Shown in pieces: positions 42,162 through 52,642 of a DNA stretch of 64,000 nt (positions are counted from its first letter, which is position 1; each line of letters starts with the position of its first letter). The notes under the pieces were generated by a model that had not been told where the DNA came from, did no database searches, and saw nothing but the letters and a program-made list of their open reading frames with translations. Made by a program: the position numbers and the translations under genes. The stretch is from Pristionchus mayeri (lineage: Eukaryota > Nematoda > Chromadorea > Rhabditida > Neodiplogasteridae): the NCBI GenBank assembly GCA_036245805.1, contig BTRK01000006.1, forward strand, positions 38,568,901-38,632,900, written 5' to 3'.

Positions 42162-42697
42162 ATTTCGAATCGCACTTTGTTATTATGTTCAAGATGTTAA
42201 TGATATTCCAGATGTCTACGTCATCTTACATACATAACTAATGATTGCTACTAAATTCAAAATTCAATTCAATTCAATGACCTTCACGGACGATCCTAAG
42301 GGATTCAAGGTCATCCATTCGCTTTTGGAAATACTTTTTTGCCGAGTAATTGAGAATCACTGTCCTAATATTTTTTTAACGAAAACTGAGTATGGGTATC
42401 AATGTGAGTGAAACATTACTTTTCATAAACATGAATTGACGAAACTCTAATATTTCCAATTAGGAGCTGTAGCAATTTCAGCTTACACATTTTAGGAATT
42501 TGCAAATTTTCGAATAATCCACATGTTCTGTTTCAGCATTCACAATTAACACAGCCACCGATTCACGGAGATCCATGAAGAGAAGAATGAGGTAATCACA
42601 ATGTTCAGAGTGTTATGGTGAATAGAGTGAAAGATCATGATTAGCTGAGGCTGAAAAGGACTGTCCTCTGTTCGATGTTGCACGGCTAACATTGATG
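42162..42697. other. Continuation of the duplicated segment
   Basis: After the element, sequence similarity to about 44660-44960 resumes, with CAGATGTCTACG-CATCT shared by 42215 and 44680 and TTGAGAATC-CTG shared by 42350 and 44930. No intact gene. Confidence 0.45.
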
Positions 42698-42699
42698 TA

Positions 42700-44046
42700 C
42701 GGTATCGACCATAAGTCAGCGTCCAAAACATAAGAGCTCTGTAATTTTTGAACCAGATGCACATTCCGGCTGAAATTTCAAATTTAGATATGAAATTCAT
42801 CGGGGAATAAGGTGACCTTATTGTGACCTCTTCAAAATTTCTAGCTCTTGCATAGTGATGATGCAATCACAATACACTTTTTTGAAATGGATTATTTCCT
42901 CGGATAAATTTTTCGTGCTTACCGAACTTTCTGAGGGTTGAGAGGTGTCATAGGACTACTCAGAAAACAATTTTCAAGTTGCTGCGACTTCGCGCCTTTT
43001 TGCTGCAGACGCTGCAAGTTGGAGGCTGCGAATTTATAACTCAGCTTCTAGACAAGCTGGAGACTCGTGCAAAGCAGGAAAATGATCCTTACCATGACCC
43101 TAGATGCTCCTGAAAGTTTGGTATTGATCGCACATCATTTGCATTCATGGCACGAAAAATTCACTTTTTTGGATGGCCCAACTTTGGTCACTTACCGTCT
43201 CAAGGAAGAATTTGCTTAAAATGTGGTTACTGCACAGTAAGGCTCAAAAACCATCAAAGAAACTATTCCCAACTTTTGGTGTGGTTAGTTTCACTTTCCG
43301 GACAGTGGCGTTCGCTAAAATAACGCGCGGTGCTCAAAGAACGCGTGTGTCTCTCTTCACACCGCTCCCTCTCCCCTCTCTCGCCGTGTAGGGAAATGAC
43401 GAGCGCGCTAGAGGAGCGCGCGTCCGTAAATCGATCGCAACGGTCCGGAAAGTGAAACTAACCACACCAAAAGTTGGGAATAGTTTCTTTGATGGTTTTT
43501 GAGCCTTACTGTGCAGTAACCACATTTTATGCTAATTCGTCCTTGAGACGGTAAGTGGCCAAAGTTGGGCCATCCAAAAAAGTGACTTTTTCGTGCCATG
43601 AAGGCAAACGATGTGCAATCAATACCAAACTTTCAGGAGCATCTAGGGTCATGGTGTGGATCATTTTCCTGCTTTGCACGAGTCTCTAGCTTGTCTAGAA
43701 GCTGAGTTATAAATTTGCATCCTCCAACTTGCAGCGTCTGCAGCAAAAAGGCGCGAAGTCGCAGCAACTTGAAAATTGTTTTCTGAGTAGTCCTATGACA
43801 CCTCTGAACCCTCAGAAAGTTCGGTAAGCACGAAAAATTTATCCGAGGAAGTAATCCATTTCAAAAAAGTGTATTGTGATTGCATCATCACTATGCAAGG
43901 GATAGAAATTTCGAAGAGGTCACAATAAGCTCACTTTATTCCCCGATGAATTTCATATCTAAATTTGAAATTTCAGCCGGAATGTGCATCTGGTTCAAAA
44001 ATTACAGAGCTCTTATGTTTTGGACGCTGACTTATGGTCGATACTG
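42700..44046. mobile_element. Palindromic Tc1-like foldback element
   Basis: Two arms of roughly 600 bases are inverse copies: left CGGTATCGACCATAAGTCAG, right ending GACTTATGGTCGATACTG. They surround a loop of about 150 bases (about 43305-43450) rich in CTCTCC and GCGCGC. TA lies at 42698-42699 and 44047-44048. The right end read outward, CAGTATCGACC, starts CAGT like Tc1-group ends. There is no transposase. Arms are highly similar but carry scattered differences. Confidence 0.82.
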
Positions 44047-44048
44047 TA

Positions 44049-45827
44049 GTATCATATAATAGATTTTTTCAGGGAAACCAAATCGATTCGAGATGAGTAT
44101 CTACATCGCTAAGCAGGATCGAGCCAATTTTATTACTTTGTCGTGTACTACTTCTTTTTTTGTAAATTGTAGAACATTGTAATTTCAAATAAATTTATTT
44201 TTCCATATGAAATTTATTTTTTTCTTAAAAAATAGTACCTTCTTCATAAAAGAGAACTTCTTTATCAAAGAGAAATTACATAAGAGATCATCTTGGAAAT
44301 TACATAAAAGATATTTGAGTATGGAGTAGGATAAAAGTAAGAGAGAGAGCAACTTTTGAATTGGGAGATGTTGGGGATACCAATAAGCATATCGGAGGTT
44401 CTCATGGGAAGGTGTGCTTTGTCGACTCACGCAAATTCAGTCTACCGTGAGGACATGAGGCCTTTGATTGAGGCATACCGCCCCCGCCTTGAGGCCGTAG
44501 TTCTGATATTCGAATCTCTTCCCTTTTCTTTGTCAATATTTCCTTCGTGCGCGTGACTTGTCACTCCTCTATCCATAATCTCTTATTTTCACCAAGCTCT
44601 CATGCTTCTCCGTGATTCATACTATACGATTTTCATCCAATCTTACTTTTTTTAAATTTAAAAGATATTTATAATATTACAGATGTCTACGCCATCTCAC
44701 ATTCGTAAATTTTTAATTTGAATAAATCGAACAACTCAATTTAATTATACTTCAACAGAACCTCGAGGTATTTCAGAGGTGAAAATGCAAATTTCACAAA
44801 TTTTAGTATTTTTCAGCATGTTCTTCGATTTCGAACAATCGAGACTCAGTTCATCGAGGTAGATCGGTCCGAAGGAGTTCAAGGTGAGATATTCAGTTGC
44901 TAGAGCTACTATTAATTCGCTGTATGATTGAGAATCGCTGCAAACCACGAAGGAAAAGCGAGTAGCCGAGGTCAAGATCGAGATGTAAGAACGTCTGATT
45001 AATCTACATAATATACAAAATATAGACTATATTTTGTAATAAAACCCATGGTTTTGATGCAATGAAGGTTTAGTATGCCAAGAAAGGGCTCACCACAGTA
45101 AAAACATTTCCAATTGAATTCATACGGAGCAAAAATGTGAAATATGCATTTGAATGAATTTTGAATTGACGCAAATTCTACTAATTCTACTTAAGCGCCA
45201 GATCACACATTTCTAGAATTTTACATATTCCGGAAAAAATAATATGAACAAGGTATTTTTCAGCATCTCCCCGTTCTCATCGGCAGATTCGAAGAATTCG
45301 GATGAGACAAGAAAGACCCATCGACGACTGACGCGCGCTATCTTCACTTGAGTGGAACCGAAGTTTTGCGAGAATCACGGTTAGCGATTATTATGATTGC
45401 GTAGGACTCTCCTCCAATCGATGAGCGCATATCCTCTTGTTAAGGGTAGCTTATGATTACGCATGCCAAATATTTTCAGATGAACTCAAGTTTTTCGAGA
45501 CGCGATTCTCCTCCTCTACTCAGCAAAGTGAGGATGTATTCAAGCAGAGCAATCCATTTTTTTTGAAAATTGTAAAATGTGGTTTTTCTTTCAAAATAAA
45601 GATCCTTTTTTTACAGACTGTGCATTTCGTACCAACATGAACATTGAGAGAGTCAGCCACATGAATTATCATCATGTATACATGTCTAACATTTTGGAAA
45701 ACGCTTTTCTGCATATTGTCGATTTATTTCTCAAGCATAATACTACAAACAGTGAATTACAATATTTGTCACATTTACACTAAATGATATCAGAATATTT
45801 TGAGCATCCTGTTTCCGTTCTTGGTCC
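44049..45827. other. Intergenic; remnant of a duplicated unknown gene
   Basis: About 44540-44990 is the second copy of the segment at 40822-40893 plus 42162-42370. On the minus strand, 44975-44745 is open (SFVVCSDSQSYSELIVALAT, EYLTLNSFGPIYLDELSLD), and 45400-45265 contains an open stretch including RRWVFLVSSEFFESADENGE. These look like exons of one unrecognised gene, possibly F-box-associated by style, but no start or end could be found. 44150-44340 is A/T-rich with short local repeats. Confidence 0.35.
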
Positions 45828-46351
45828 TTACTCGCCAAAGCATGCGATTTCAACGAGATCTCTCCAGGTGCATCCGACCTGTAGAATTACAGATGGAGAG
45901 GAGAACAAAAAAACAGAAGAAGGAAAAATTTGAGTATTTAGAATACGAAGATGGATCATCAAATATATAAAATTTTTCAATTTTGCAAAACTCGCATATC
46001 AGATGGGAAATTCTCTCACTTCTCCACAACATCGGAATGCGCCGTCCTTTCGTAGCTCCTCCAGCTCTGCGCCAGTGATTCGAACTAAACAATAACAGCT
46101 TTTTCTATATTCCTCCCTCCTACCTCCTCCAATCCTCAATAACACACTAAATTTCACAATCTTCTATGTAGTCTGACTGAGGTAGGGGTACCGTGGGTGG
46201 TCCTCTCGACGCTGCAGTTGATGGCCTCTAGCGTCCTCAGTAGTCGCCACCCACACATCTCTTCCAGTTCAGCATTGAGATCAAAGTCGGCGAGAGAGAG
46301 AAGAAGGGAAGAGAAGAGAAGGAGAAGGAGGAGAAAGGCGCGAGAGGGCAT
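45828..46351 (-). CDS. Candidate insulin-like peptide precursor, 91 aa
   Basis: Exons 46351-46192, 46084-46020 and 45878-45828 join in phase (1, then 0) with GT-AG introns. The product has a strong signal peptide (MPSRAFLLLLLLFSSLLLSL), a B-chain-like segment (EEMCGWRLLRTLEAINC), a short linker (VRITGAELEELRKDG) and an A-chain-like segment (FRCCGEVGCTWRDLVEIAC) ending FGE. The order CG-x2-LL...C, then CC...C...C, is the insulin/relaxin layout, and nematodes carry many divergent insulins that act as secreted ligands of the DAF-2 receptor. It is odd that spacings are C-x12-C in B and CC-x4-C-x9-C in A, each one longer than usual. No clear dibasic cleavage site is present. If not an insulin, it is a small secreted disulfide peptide. 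Confidence 0.55.
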
Positions 46352-46528
46352 TCCTTCAAACAGTGAGCACGAATCGGGCGCGAAGAGGGATTGCAGAAGA
46401 AAGGAGAGGAGTGTTTACAACGGAGTATCCCACCCAACTTCCGACTGACTCACGCTTGCAAAAACGTTTAGCGAGGAAGATGGATGACCGTGTTGACCGG
46501 TTTGTGAATTCTTGGAATTCACGGTTTT

Positions 46529-47189
46529 GGCTCTGTACCAATATGAGGGTCCCAAAATTTCTGTACCAATATAAGGGTCCCAAAGTCTGCTGTACCAATA
46601 TAAGGGTCCCAAAAATTTCTGTACCAGTATAAGGGTCCCAAATAAAATGCCGCCATCAATAAGTAATACCAATAAGTAATGCGTCATAACTGTGTAATAT
46701 CGTGTTTCAAATGTGTGTAATGCACTGTATTTGTATGTGTATCAAGCTCTGTATTTGAGTTCCCTCCGTAACTCAGCTTGAAAACATCTTGGAAGGCTAG
46801 GCAATTTGAACCAGCTGGATGAACTCTTTTTAAGTTCCCAACTGTGATATTTCATCACCTTTTTGTATCTTGGCAGACATATATATCTCTAACACCTCTG
46901 TCATAAGCAAAAGAGTGGACAAGGCCATTGCTTGTAGGATGAGTTTGAGCGAATTTGAGAAGGGGACGCACATTCAGAGTTGGATTTCCTTTACACACTT
47001 CAGAAACACGATGTTGCATAGTTACGATGCAAGATTACATTTTGAAAACAGTAATTGCCTGGTACAGCTTACTTATGGACCCTTATACTGGTACAGAAAT
47101 TTTTGGGACCCTTATATTGGTACAGATTCCTTTGGGACCCTTATATTGGTACAGAATTCACCTTGGGACCCTTATATTGGTATAGAGCC
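46529..47189. mobile_element. MITE with four nested repeats at each end, 8-bp target duplication
   Basis: The 661-bp element is flanked by ACGGTTTT at 46521-46528 and 47190-47197. It begins GGCTCTGTACCAATATGAGG and ends with the inverse, CCTTATATTGGTATAGAGCC. A 22-bp unit, core TACCAATATAAGGGTCCCAA, occurs four times in a row inside the left end (46535-46641) and four times inverted at the right end (47068-47184). An 8-bp duplication with GG-TCTG-like ends is compatible with Merlin (or hAT) elements. There is no coding region. It lies about 180 bp upstream of the insulin-like gene. Confidence 0.85.
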
Positions 47190-47331
47190 ACGGTTTTCAC
47201 ACTAATCGTGTTTAGCCCAGCAGCAATAGTTTTCTGTGAGCAGACAGTTCTTTTGAGCTGTTATTCATGGAAAATAAAGTCGTTGGACAACATTTCGAGA
47301 CTCAAATGAATTCAGTTAGATAATATAATTA

Positions 47332-48571
47332 TTGGGGTGTCCGGAAAGTTCGTATAATTTTTTGTTTTTATTTTTTATTCAATGCTTTACAATTCTCAGT
47401 GACCAATGTATGCCCCCTTCTTTCTCACTACCTCCCTCCAGCGATTGGGCAGGGTCTCGATTCCTCTCTTCCAGAATGCGGGTTTCTTCGAGACCGCCCA
47501 GTTCACGAAAGCCCTCGCAACTTCATCTCGATTCTTGAACTTCTTTCCTTTGCAGAAGTCAGAGAGAGCGGAAGCAGTGGTAGTCGCATGGGGAGAGATC
47601 CGGGGAATACGGTGGATGGGGAATCCTCTCGATCTTCAGCTCGTTCATTTTCTTCTGGGTCATCTTCGCTCGATGTGGGCGAGCATTGTCCATCAGAAGA
47701 AGAATTTTGCCCTGGTTCAGGAGTCTGGGAGGGACTCTGATCGCGACATCTTCCAGTTGTTCAGAGAAGAGGTCGGCATTGATGCTGGTGCCAGGGGCGA
47801 GGATCTCCCAGTAGATGGTACCGAGCACTGAGAAGAAGAAGCAGAGGAGTTCCTTCTTTCCGTGCTCTTCCTTCTTCGGGACGGGCGTGGGCTTCTCATC
47901 TGCATCCACCCATTGCAGTCTCCTCACAGGGTTATCGTACGTGATCCACTTCTCATCTGTAGCGATGATGGAATTGACCCATCGAAGATTGGATCTACTA
48001 TGGAGTAATTCCCGACAGACTTGAACACGATTTTTCAGCTGTTCGGGGGAGAGGTCATGGGGAATCACTTGTGGGAGTTTCGGCTTCTTCCCAGATCGAT
48101 GGAGGATATCGGACACCGTTGATCTGGGAGTACCAGTATCCTTCTTCAACTCACGCACACTGGCCATGGGCTTGCGCTTCAGTGTGCGGAGAACGAGAGG
48201 CTGATCGAGGGAGGGAGGGCGTCCAGAGCGGGGTTGATCATCGAGACCAAACTCCCCTTTCTTGAAGCGGGAGAACCACTTATAGCAGAAGGGTATGGAG
48301 GGTGCGTCAGCTCCTTCCGACTGGGCCAGGGCAGAGTGGGCCTCCTTCACGGATCGGCCACGACGGTAGTAATGAAGTAAAACTGCTCGGAGGTAGAGAT
48401 GGGAGTCCATCACAAGAATCAATGTAGCAACTAGGAGACTGATTAAATCCTCTCACTACTCAACGTCAGAATGATGCAATACATTGTTGACAAACAGATT
48501 GCGCAATCACTGCATTTGATCGTGAACTGACTTTTTTCCGAAGCATTATACGAACTTTCCGGACACCCCAA
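47332..48571 (-). mobile_element. Mariner-type transposon, copy 3
   Basis: Same ends as the other copies (TTGGGGTGTCCGG), TA at 47330-47331 and 48572-48573, 1240 bp, minus orientation. It lies 142 bp from the MITE at 46529-47189. Confidence 0.93.
47396..48410 (-). pseudogene. Mariner transposase copy 3, frameshifted near the C-terminus
   Basis: Open from MDSHLYLRAV through all three catalytic Asp motifs (TDEKW, MDNARPH, SPDLSPCDYH) to CFRSL. There a two-base deletion in the AGAGAGAG run near 47565 shifts the frame and stops translation at 47559. The last roughly 55 residues are lost. The catalytic core is otherwise complete. Confidence 0.88.
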
Positions 48572-48718
48572 TATGTTTAAATTCTAAGCCATTTTTACAA
48601 CAGTAAAACATCATGCGCAAACGATATACGATATCATTTTATCTGGGTATTCGGTGTATATCAAATATGTTATTTTCAATATTTAAAGAAGAATTTGCGC
48701 AATTTCATCAATCAGTTT

Positions 48719-50090
48719 TCATTGTAGCGACTGAGGTTTTGACGACTTTGAATATTTCCTCCAAGATAAATATTGAAAGATGACAATAATAACACTGAAA
48801 ACATGAATTAGATACACATTTTTTAATATAAAGAACTCTCCCACCCGTCTAACGAGATTCCAAAGTGCCAGTACGCAGTGCTGGCGAGAAAGGAAAGGAA
48901 GGCTGATTCGCACTTTGGGGCAACGAAGAAGAAGAAGGCCATTACAGTCGACGCCGGAATCAGTTGACAGAAACTCTAGAAGGAATGTCGAGAAGGAAAT
49001 TCGAAAATTTAATAATGTACCTGCAGAAGTAGTCGAATTTCGCGTGCTGTCGAATTTACATTTGCCAAGACCTGAAATAGTTCGACAATTCAGCCATAAT
49101 GTAGCATCGAAACATTACCTTCTTGTGGATTGAGTGGAGCTTCAACAGCGAGGCAAAGTCGAGAATGCTGATGATCGAACACTCAGTCAGCACTACGTAG
49201 TATTCCAGGTATCTGAAAGAAAAGCGCGTGGTCGAAGTACGGCAAACAGATTCTGCATAAATGCATGTCTGGCCTTCACAAGACTACTGTAATCTGCTGC
49301 CCAATATGTCAGACAGGCGTACAATACTTGGAATGCGAAGAATAAAGGGATTAATCTCACGCTTCATAGAATGGCGTCCAATCGGTGGTCGCAAACTGCC
49401 ATCGAAGGGTGCTGCTCGAGAAGACGACGAAGAGATTACGATCTGATACTAACCATTTTCAATGAATAGTTAATAGATGCAAACCGAGGAAAGGACCAGC
49501 GAAAGACTGTGCAAATGCTAACAAGAAACAGAAGACGATCGCGCCTTTGAAGACTTTCGAATTATTCTGAAGCTTCATGATAATTTTTCAATATCACATT
49601 GTGCTCACTGGATTTTCAGTCGCATGGAAGATGAAAATGTAGCGATTCACAGCCATGAGAGCGTGCAGTTTGCACGTGAAGAAGTAGAGGGTTTTCGAAA
49701 CCTGATAAACTTTTTTCTTTTCGATTCAATTAAATGCACAAACTATTCCAATAAGCATTTCCACTCTGAGAGGTAGCACGATGTCCGATTTGTACGCTTT
49801 AAACAAGCACCAGATGGTATTGAGGAGGATTAGTGTGATATCCGAACTCATTTGTACTGTGCAGATACCGCCGAATCTGGTGATGGGTTATGAAGGAGGT
49901 AAATCACATCAAACTGACGTAGTAGCTCGCAGTTGAGGCGACTTCGATACTATGAATACAGCAAATGTGCAGATGAAACATGTGAAGAGGCATAACTGAA
50001 GGGATGATTGAAGAGATGTGATTGATGCTCCATTACCGCTATTATGATGGCTACAGCCAGATAGAACTGCTCAGGCGTCAGAGGAATCAT
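48719..50090 (-). CDS. Serpentine 7TM chemoreceptor (Srx-like), copy A
   Basis: The start MIPLTPEQFYLAVAIIIAV is at 50090. Matching exons follow: CLFTCFICTFAVFIVSKS; FGGICTVQMSSDITLILLN with WCLFKAY; SKTLYFFTCKLHALMAVNRY (the DRY-like position reads NRYIFIF); KVFKGAIVFCFLLAFAQSF; SDRNLFVVFSSSTLRWQFAT; YLEYYVVLTECSIISILDFA; REIRLLLQ, then SFCQLIPASTVMAFFFFV; KCESAFLSFLASTAYWHFGI; and VIIVIFQYLSWRKYSKSS to the stop at 48719. Hydrophobic segments fit seven spans. Such receptors act in chemosensory neurons. The exon layout equals that of the neighbour on the other strand. The Srx assignment rests on the D-K-R...E-L-QS-Q layout and is less certain than the 7TM call. No break was found. Confidence 0.7.
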
Positions 50091-50671
50091 TCCTTGAATG
50101 TCACTGACGAGAAATCAAACGAGATTATTACCATTTCACCGCAAACGAATCAGCTTCAAAAGGAGATTGGAAAAAAGTGCGAATTCCGTAACGAATTCGA
50201 ATCCGATTTCAGGACAGAAGGAGCGTTCTGCACAGTCGGCATGCATGGTAAATTTTGAATGGGAGAATTAAACAAGTGCAGTTGACGTACAGTTTACGGC
50301 CAGACAGTGAAAGCTGGGTGATTGGCATCTGCTCAAGTCCAACTAATGAACGGTATGGAAAAGTGGAGAACATGTGTGACGTGAAAAAAACCTGCAAAGA
50401 GCACGGAGTGATGTTCTCCAAACACATTTCGCTGTTAGATTTCCACATCAATATGCAACCTCGTGGAACCATGTTCCCAAACCTTGATCTTATTCAATAG
50501 GTGAGCACTTATTGGTCATGCACGGTAGGGTATAATCTCTTTCATAGTTTGTCCTCTCAGAGGCCCGTGCACTGTATCACAAGGAGAATCACACTTCTTA
50601 TCTCAGATTCACTTAGTCAATCGCTAAGAGACCATTCGTGCTTTTCATAGACGGAGGCGATCGGTATCTTC
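50091..50671. other. Shared divergent promoter region of the two chemoreceptor genes
   Basis: The starts of the two head-to-head paralogues are 581 bases apart, so both promoters lie here. An open plus-strand frame (50255-50500) crosses it without domain or splice support. No clear transcription-factor motif was recognised. Confidence 0.5.
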
Positions 50672-52106
50672 ATGATTCCTCTAAGTCACTACGAGTTTCA
50701 ACAAGCAATTGCGATCATAATAGCGGTATTTTTGCTTGAATGTCAATATAAAATTCTACTATTAGACATGCGCCTTCACCTGCGTAATCTGCGCAAGTGC
50801 GCTCTTCTTGATATCGAGATCTCTGTATCTTCGTTCGACAACGTAAGTCACAATTTTTCTGTGAAATTTTCATGGATAATCTAGATTTGGCATGATCTGC
50901 CGAGTGCAAATGAGTTCGGACATCACACTTATCATTCTCAACACAATGTGGTGCCTTCTCAAAACTTATCTCAACGGCACAGTGCTTCCTTACCGTGTGG
51001 AGATGCTTGTTGGCGTGGTAAGTACTCTCGATTATGAAAAATCCACGATATTTGCAGGCGTCGAAAACCCTCTACTTCTTCACGTGCAAACTGCACGTTC
51101 TCATGGCTGTTAACCGCTTCATTTTCATTTTCTACGCTACGGAAAAGAGAGATCCGGTATAGAATTGCTCTGTAAATTCCCAGTAACAACAATTTCAGAA
51201 AACGTCTAAAATATTCAAAGGCGCAATCTTTCTCTGTTTATTGCTCGCCTATCTTCAGTCGTGCGCGGGTCCTCTGCTTGGTATCGACGACTCCGACTTC
51301 ATCAATACTGTGTTTTATTCAGACCGGAATCTTTTCGTTGTCTTCTCAAGCAAAACACTACGATGGCAATTCGCAACCACCAAATGGACGCCATTTTATG
51401 AAGCGTGAGAATCAGCTCTGTCCACTTTGCATGCCCTTGTTTTTTCTTGCTGGGACTAAAGTGGATTACTGTAGTCACATGAGACGGGCTTTTACGCAAC
51501 CTTTCCATTAGCTTAGCCGATATGCCCTTAGACCAGGAAATAACAATTGTCGCCCAAAATCAAACCTTCACTACTTTAACTTTTTAGTTACTTGGAGTAT
51601 TACGTCGTACTGACTGAGTGCTCCATCATTATCATTCTCGACAGTGCGTCGTTCTTGAAACTCCGCAGAATCCACAGAAAGGTAATTTGATCAGTTTTGA
51701 AATGGTCAGAAATGGACTCGTTGCAGATTTCCTCAGACATAAAAAACTCGCATGCTCGCGAAACGCGGTTGGTACTGCAGGTAGTCAATCGATTTCAAGT
51801 TTGCCCTACTGTAGCCGTTCAGAGTTTCTGTCAGCTGATCCCAGCCTCAACTGTAATGGGATTCTTCTTCTTCGTCGCTCCAAAGTGTGAATCTGCCTTC
51901 TTCACTTTCCTTGCCAGCACTGCTTATTGGCATTTCGGAATCTCGTTGGACGGGTAAGGGGAGGGAGAGGGGAAGGGAAAGAGAACTCTCCATTACACGT
52001 TTCTATCTTCAGGGTGATAATCGTTCTCTTCCAAGCGTGCACCAGAAAGAAGAAGATTAAGCCGAAGCCAACTCCGTCATTCACAATCACTGCGCAACAG
52101 AGTTAG
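50672..52106 (+). CDS. Serpentine 7TM chemoreceptor (Srx-like), copy B
   Basis: This is the paralogue of the minus-strand gene at 48719-50090, with the same exons in the same order: MIPLSHYEFQQAIAIIIAV; CAFTCVICASALFLISRS; FGMICRVQMSSDITLIILN; SKTLYFFTCKLHVLMAVNRF; SKIFKGAIFLCLLLAYLQSC; SDRNLFVVFSSKTLRWQFAT; YLEYYVVLTECSIIIILDSA; ETRLVLQ joined over a short intron to SFCQLIPASTVMGFFFFVAP; KCESAFFTFLASTAYWHFGI; and VIIVLFQACTRKKKIKPKP to TAG at 52106. The short intron (GTAGTC...TTCAG) is confirmed by the collinear paralogue. The protein should be a plasma-membrane receptor of chemosensory neurons. The basic C-terminal tail differs most from copy A. No frameshift seen. Confidence 0.72.
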
Positions 52107-52642
52107 AGAAAGAATAGTACGATCTCGTCATCTTACGTACTCTTTCGTCCGGACGAGAGTGAAGAGACCGTTGTTCTCGTACTCTACTGCGCAACTTTGA
52201 GTGGAGAAAAATATATCAGAAATCACATCACAAAGCACCGGATAATGTCGAATCCATTTGTGTTTTTGAAATAACATCTTTATTTCCACATATGATCGAT
52301 GATTCTTTGCCACATTCACCTTTTGATGTCCTTCAATCTCTACACAAACCTCCAATATGACCGCTATTGGATAAGTGGCACTCCTCCCACTCACGAGAAT
52401 GCATCTGATTAGAAAATAAAAAAAACCGTGCACTGAAAAAATGCGATAAAATGAGGGCCTGTGCATAGGGTAGAGTGAAACTCAATATTACGCGCAGACT
52501 CATCCATAAAAGGCGCATTTCTCGTTTTCCCTTTGTTTGCCCCTTCATTCTCCCAGTGCAGCATAGGATTTAATAAATTCAATTATTTTATCATCTGCAA
52601 TGATTCCCTCACTGTTCGCGCAACACCCATCCGCCCTTCGGA
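52107..52642. other. Convergent 3' intergenic region
   Basis: This holds the 3' ends of the plus-strand chemoreceptor and of the minus-strand cysteine-rich gene. A minus-strand open frame (52466-52128) lacks domain support. Confidence 0.45.

Noticed and set aside
46535..47184. CRISPR-like array of 22-bp repeats
   Set aside because: The units are in two inverted groups at the ends of an element with an 8-bp target duplication in a eukaryotic genome; spacers are too short and irregular.
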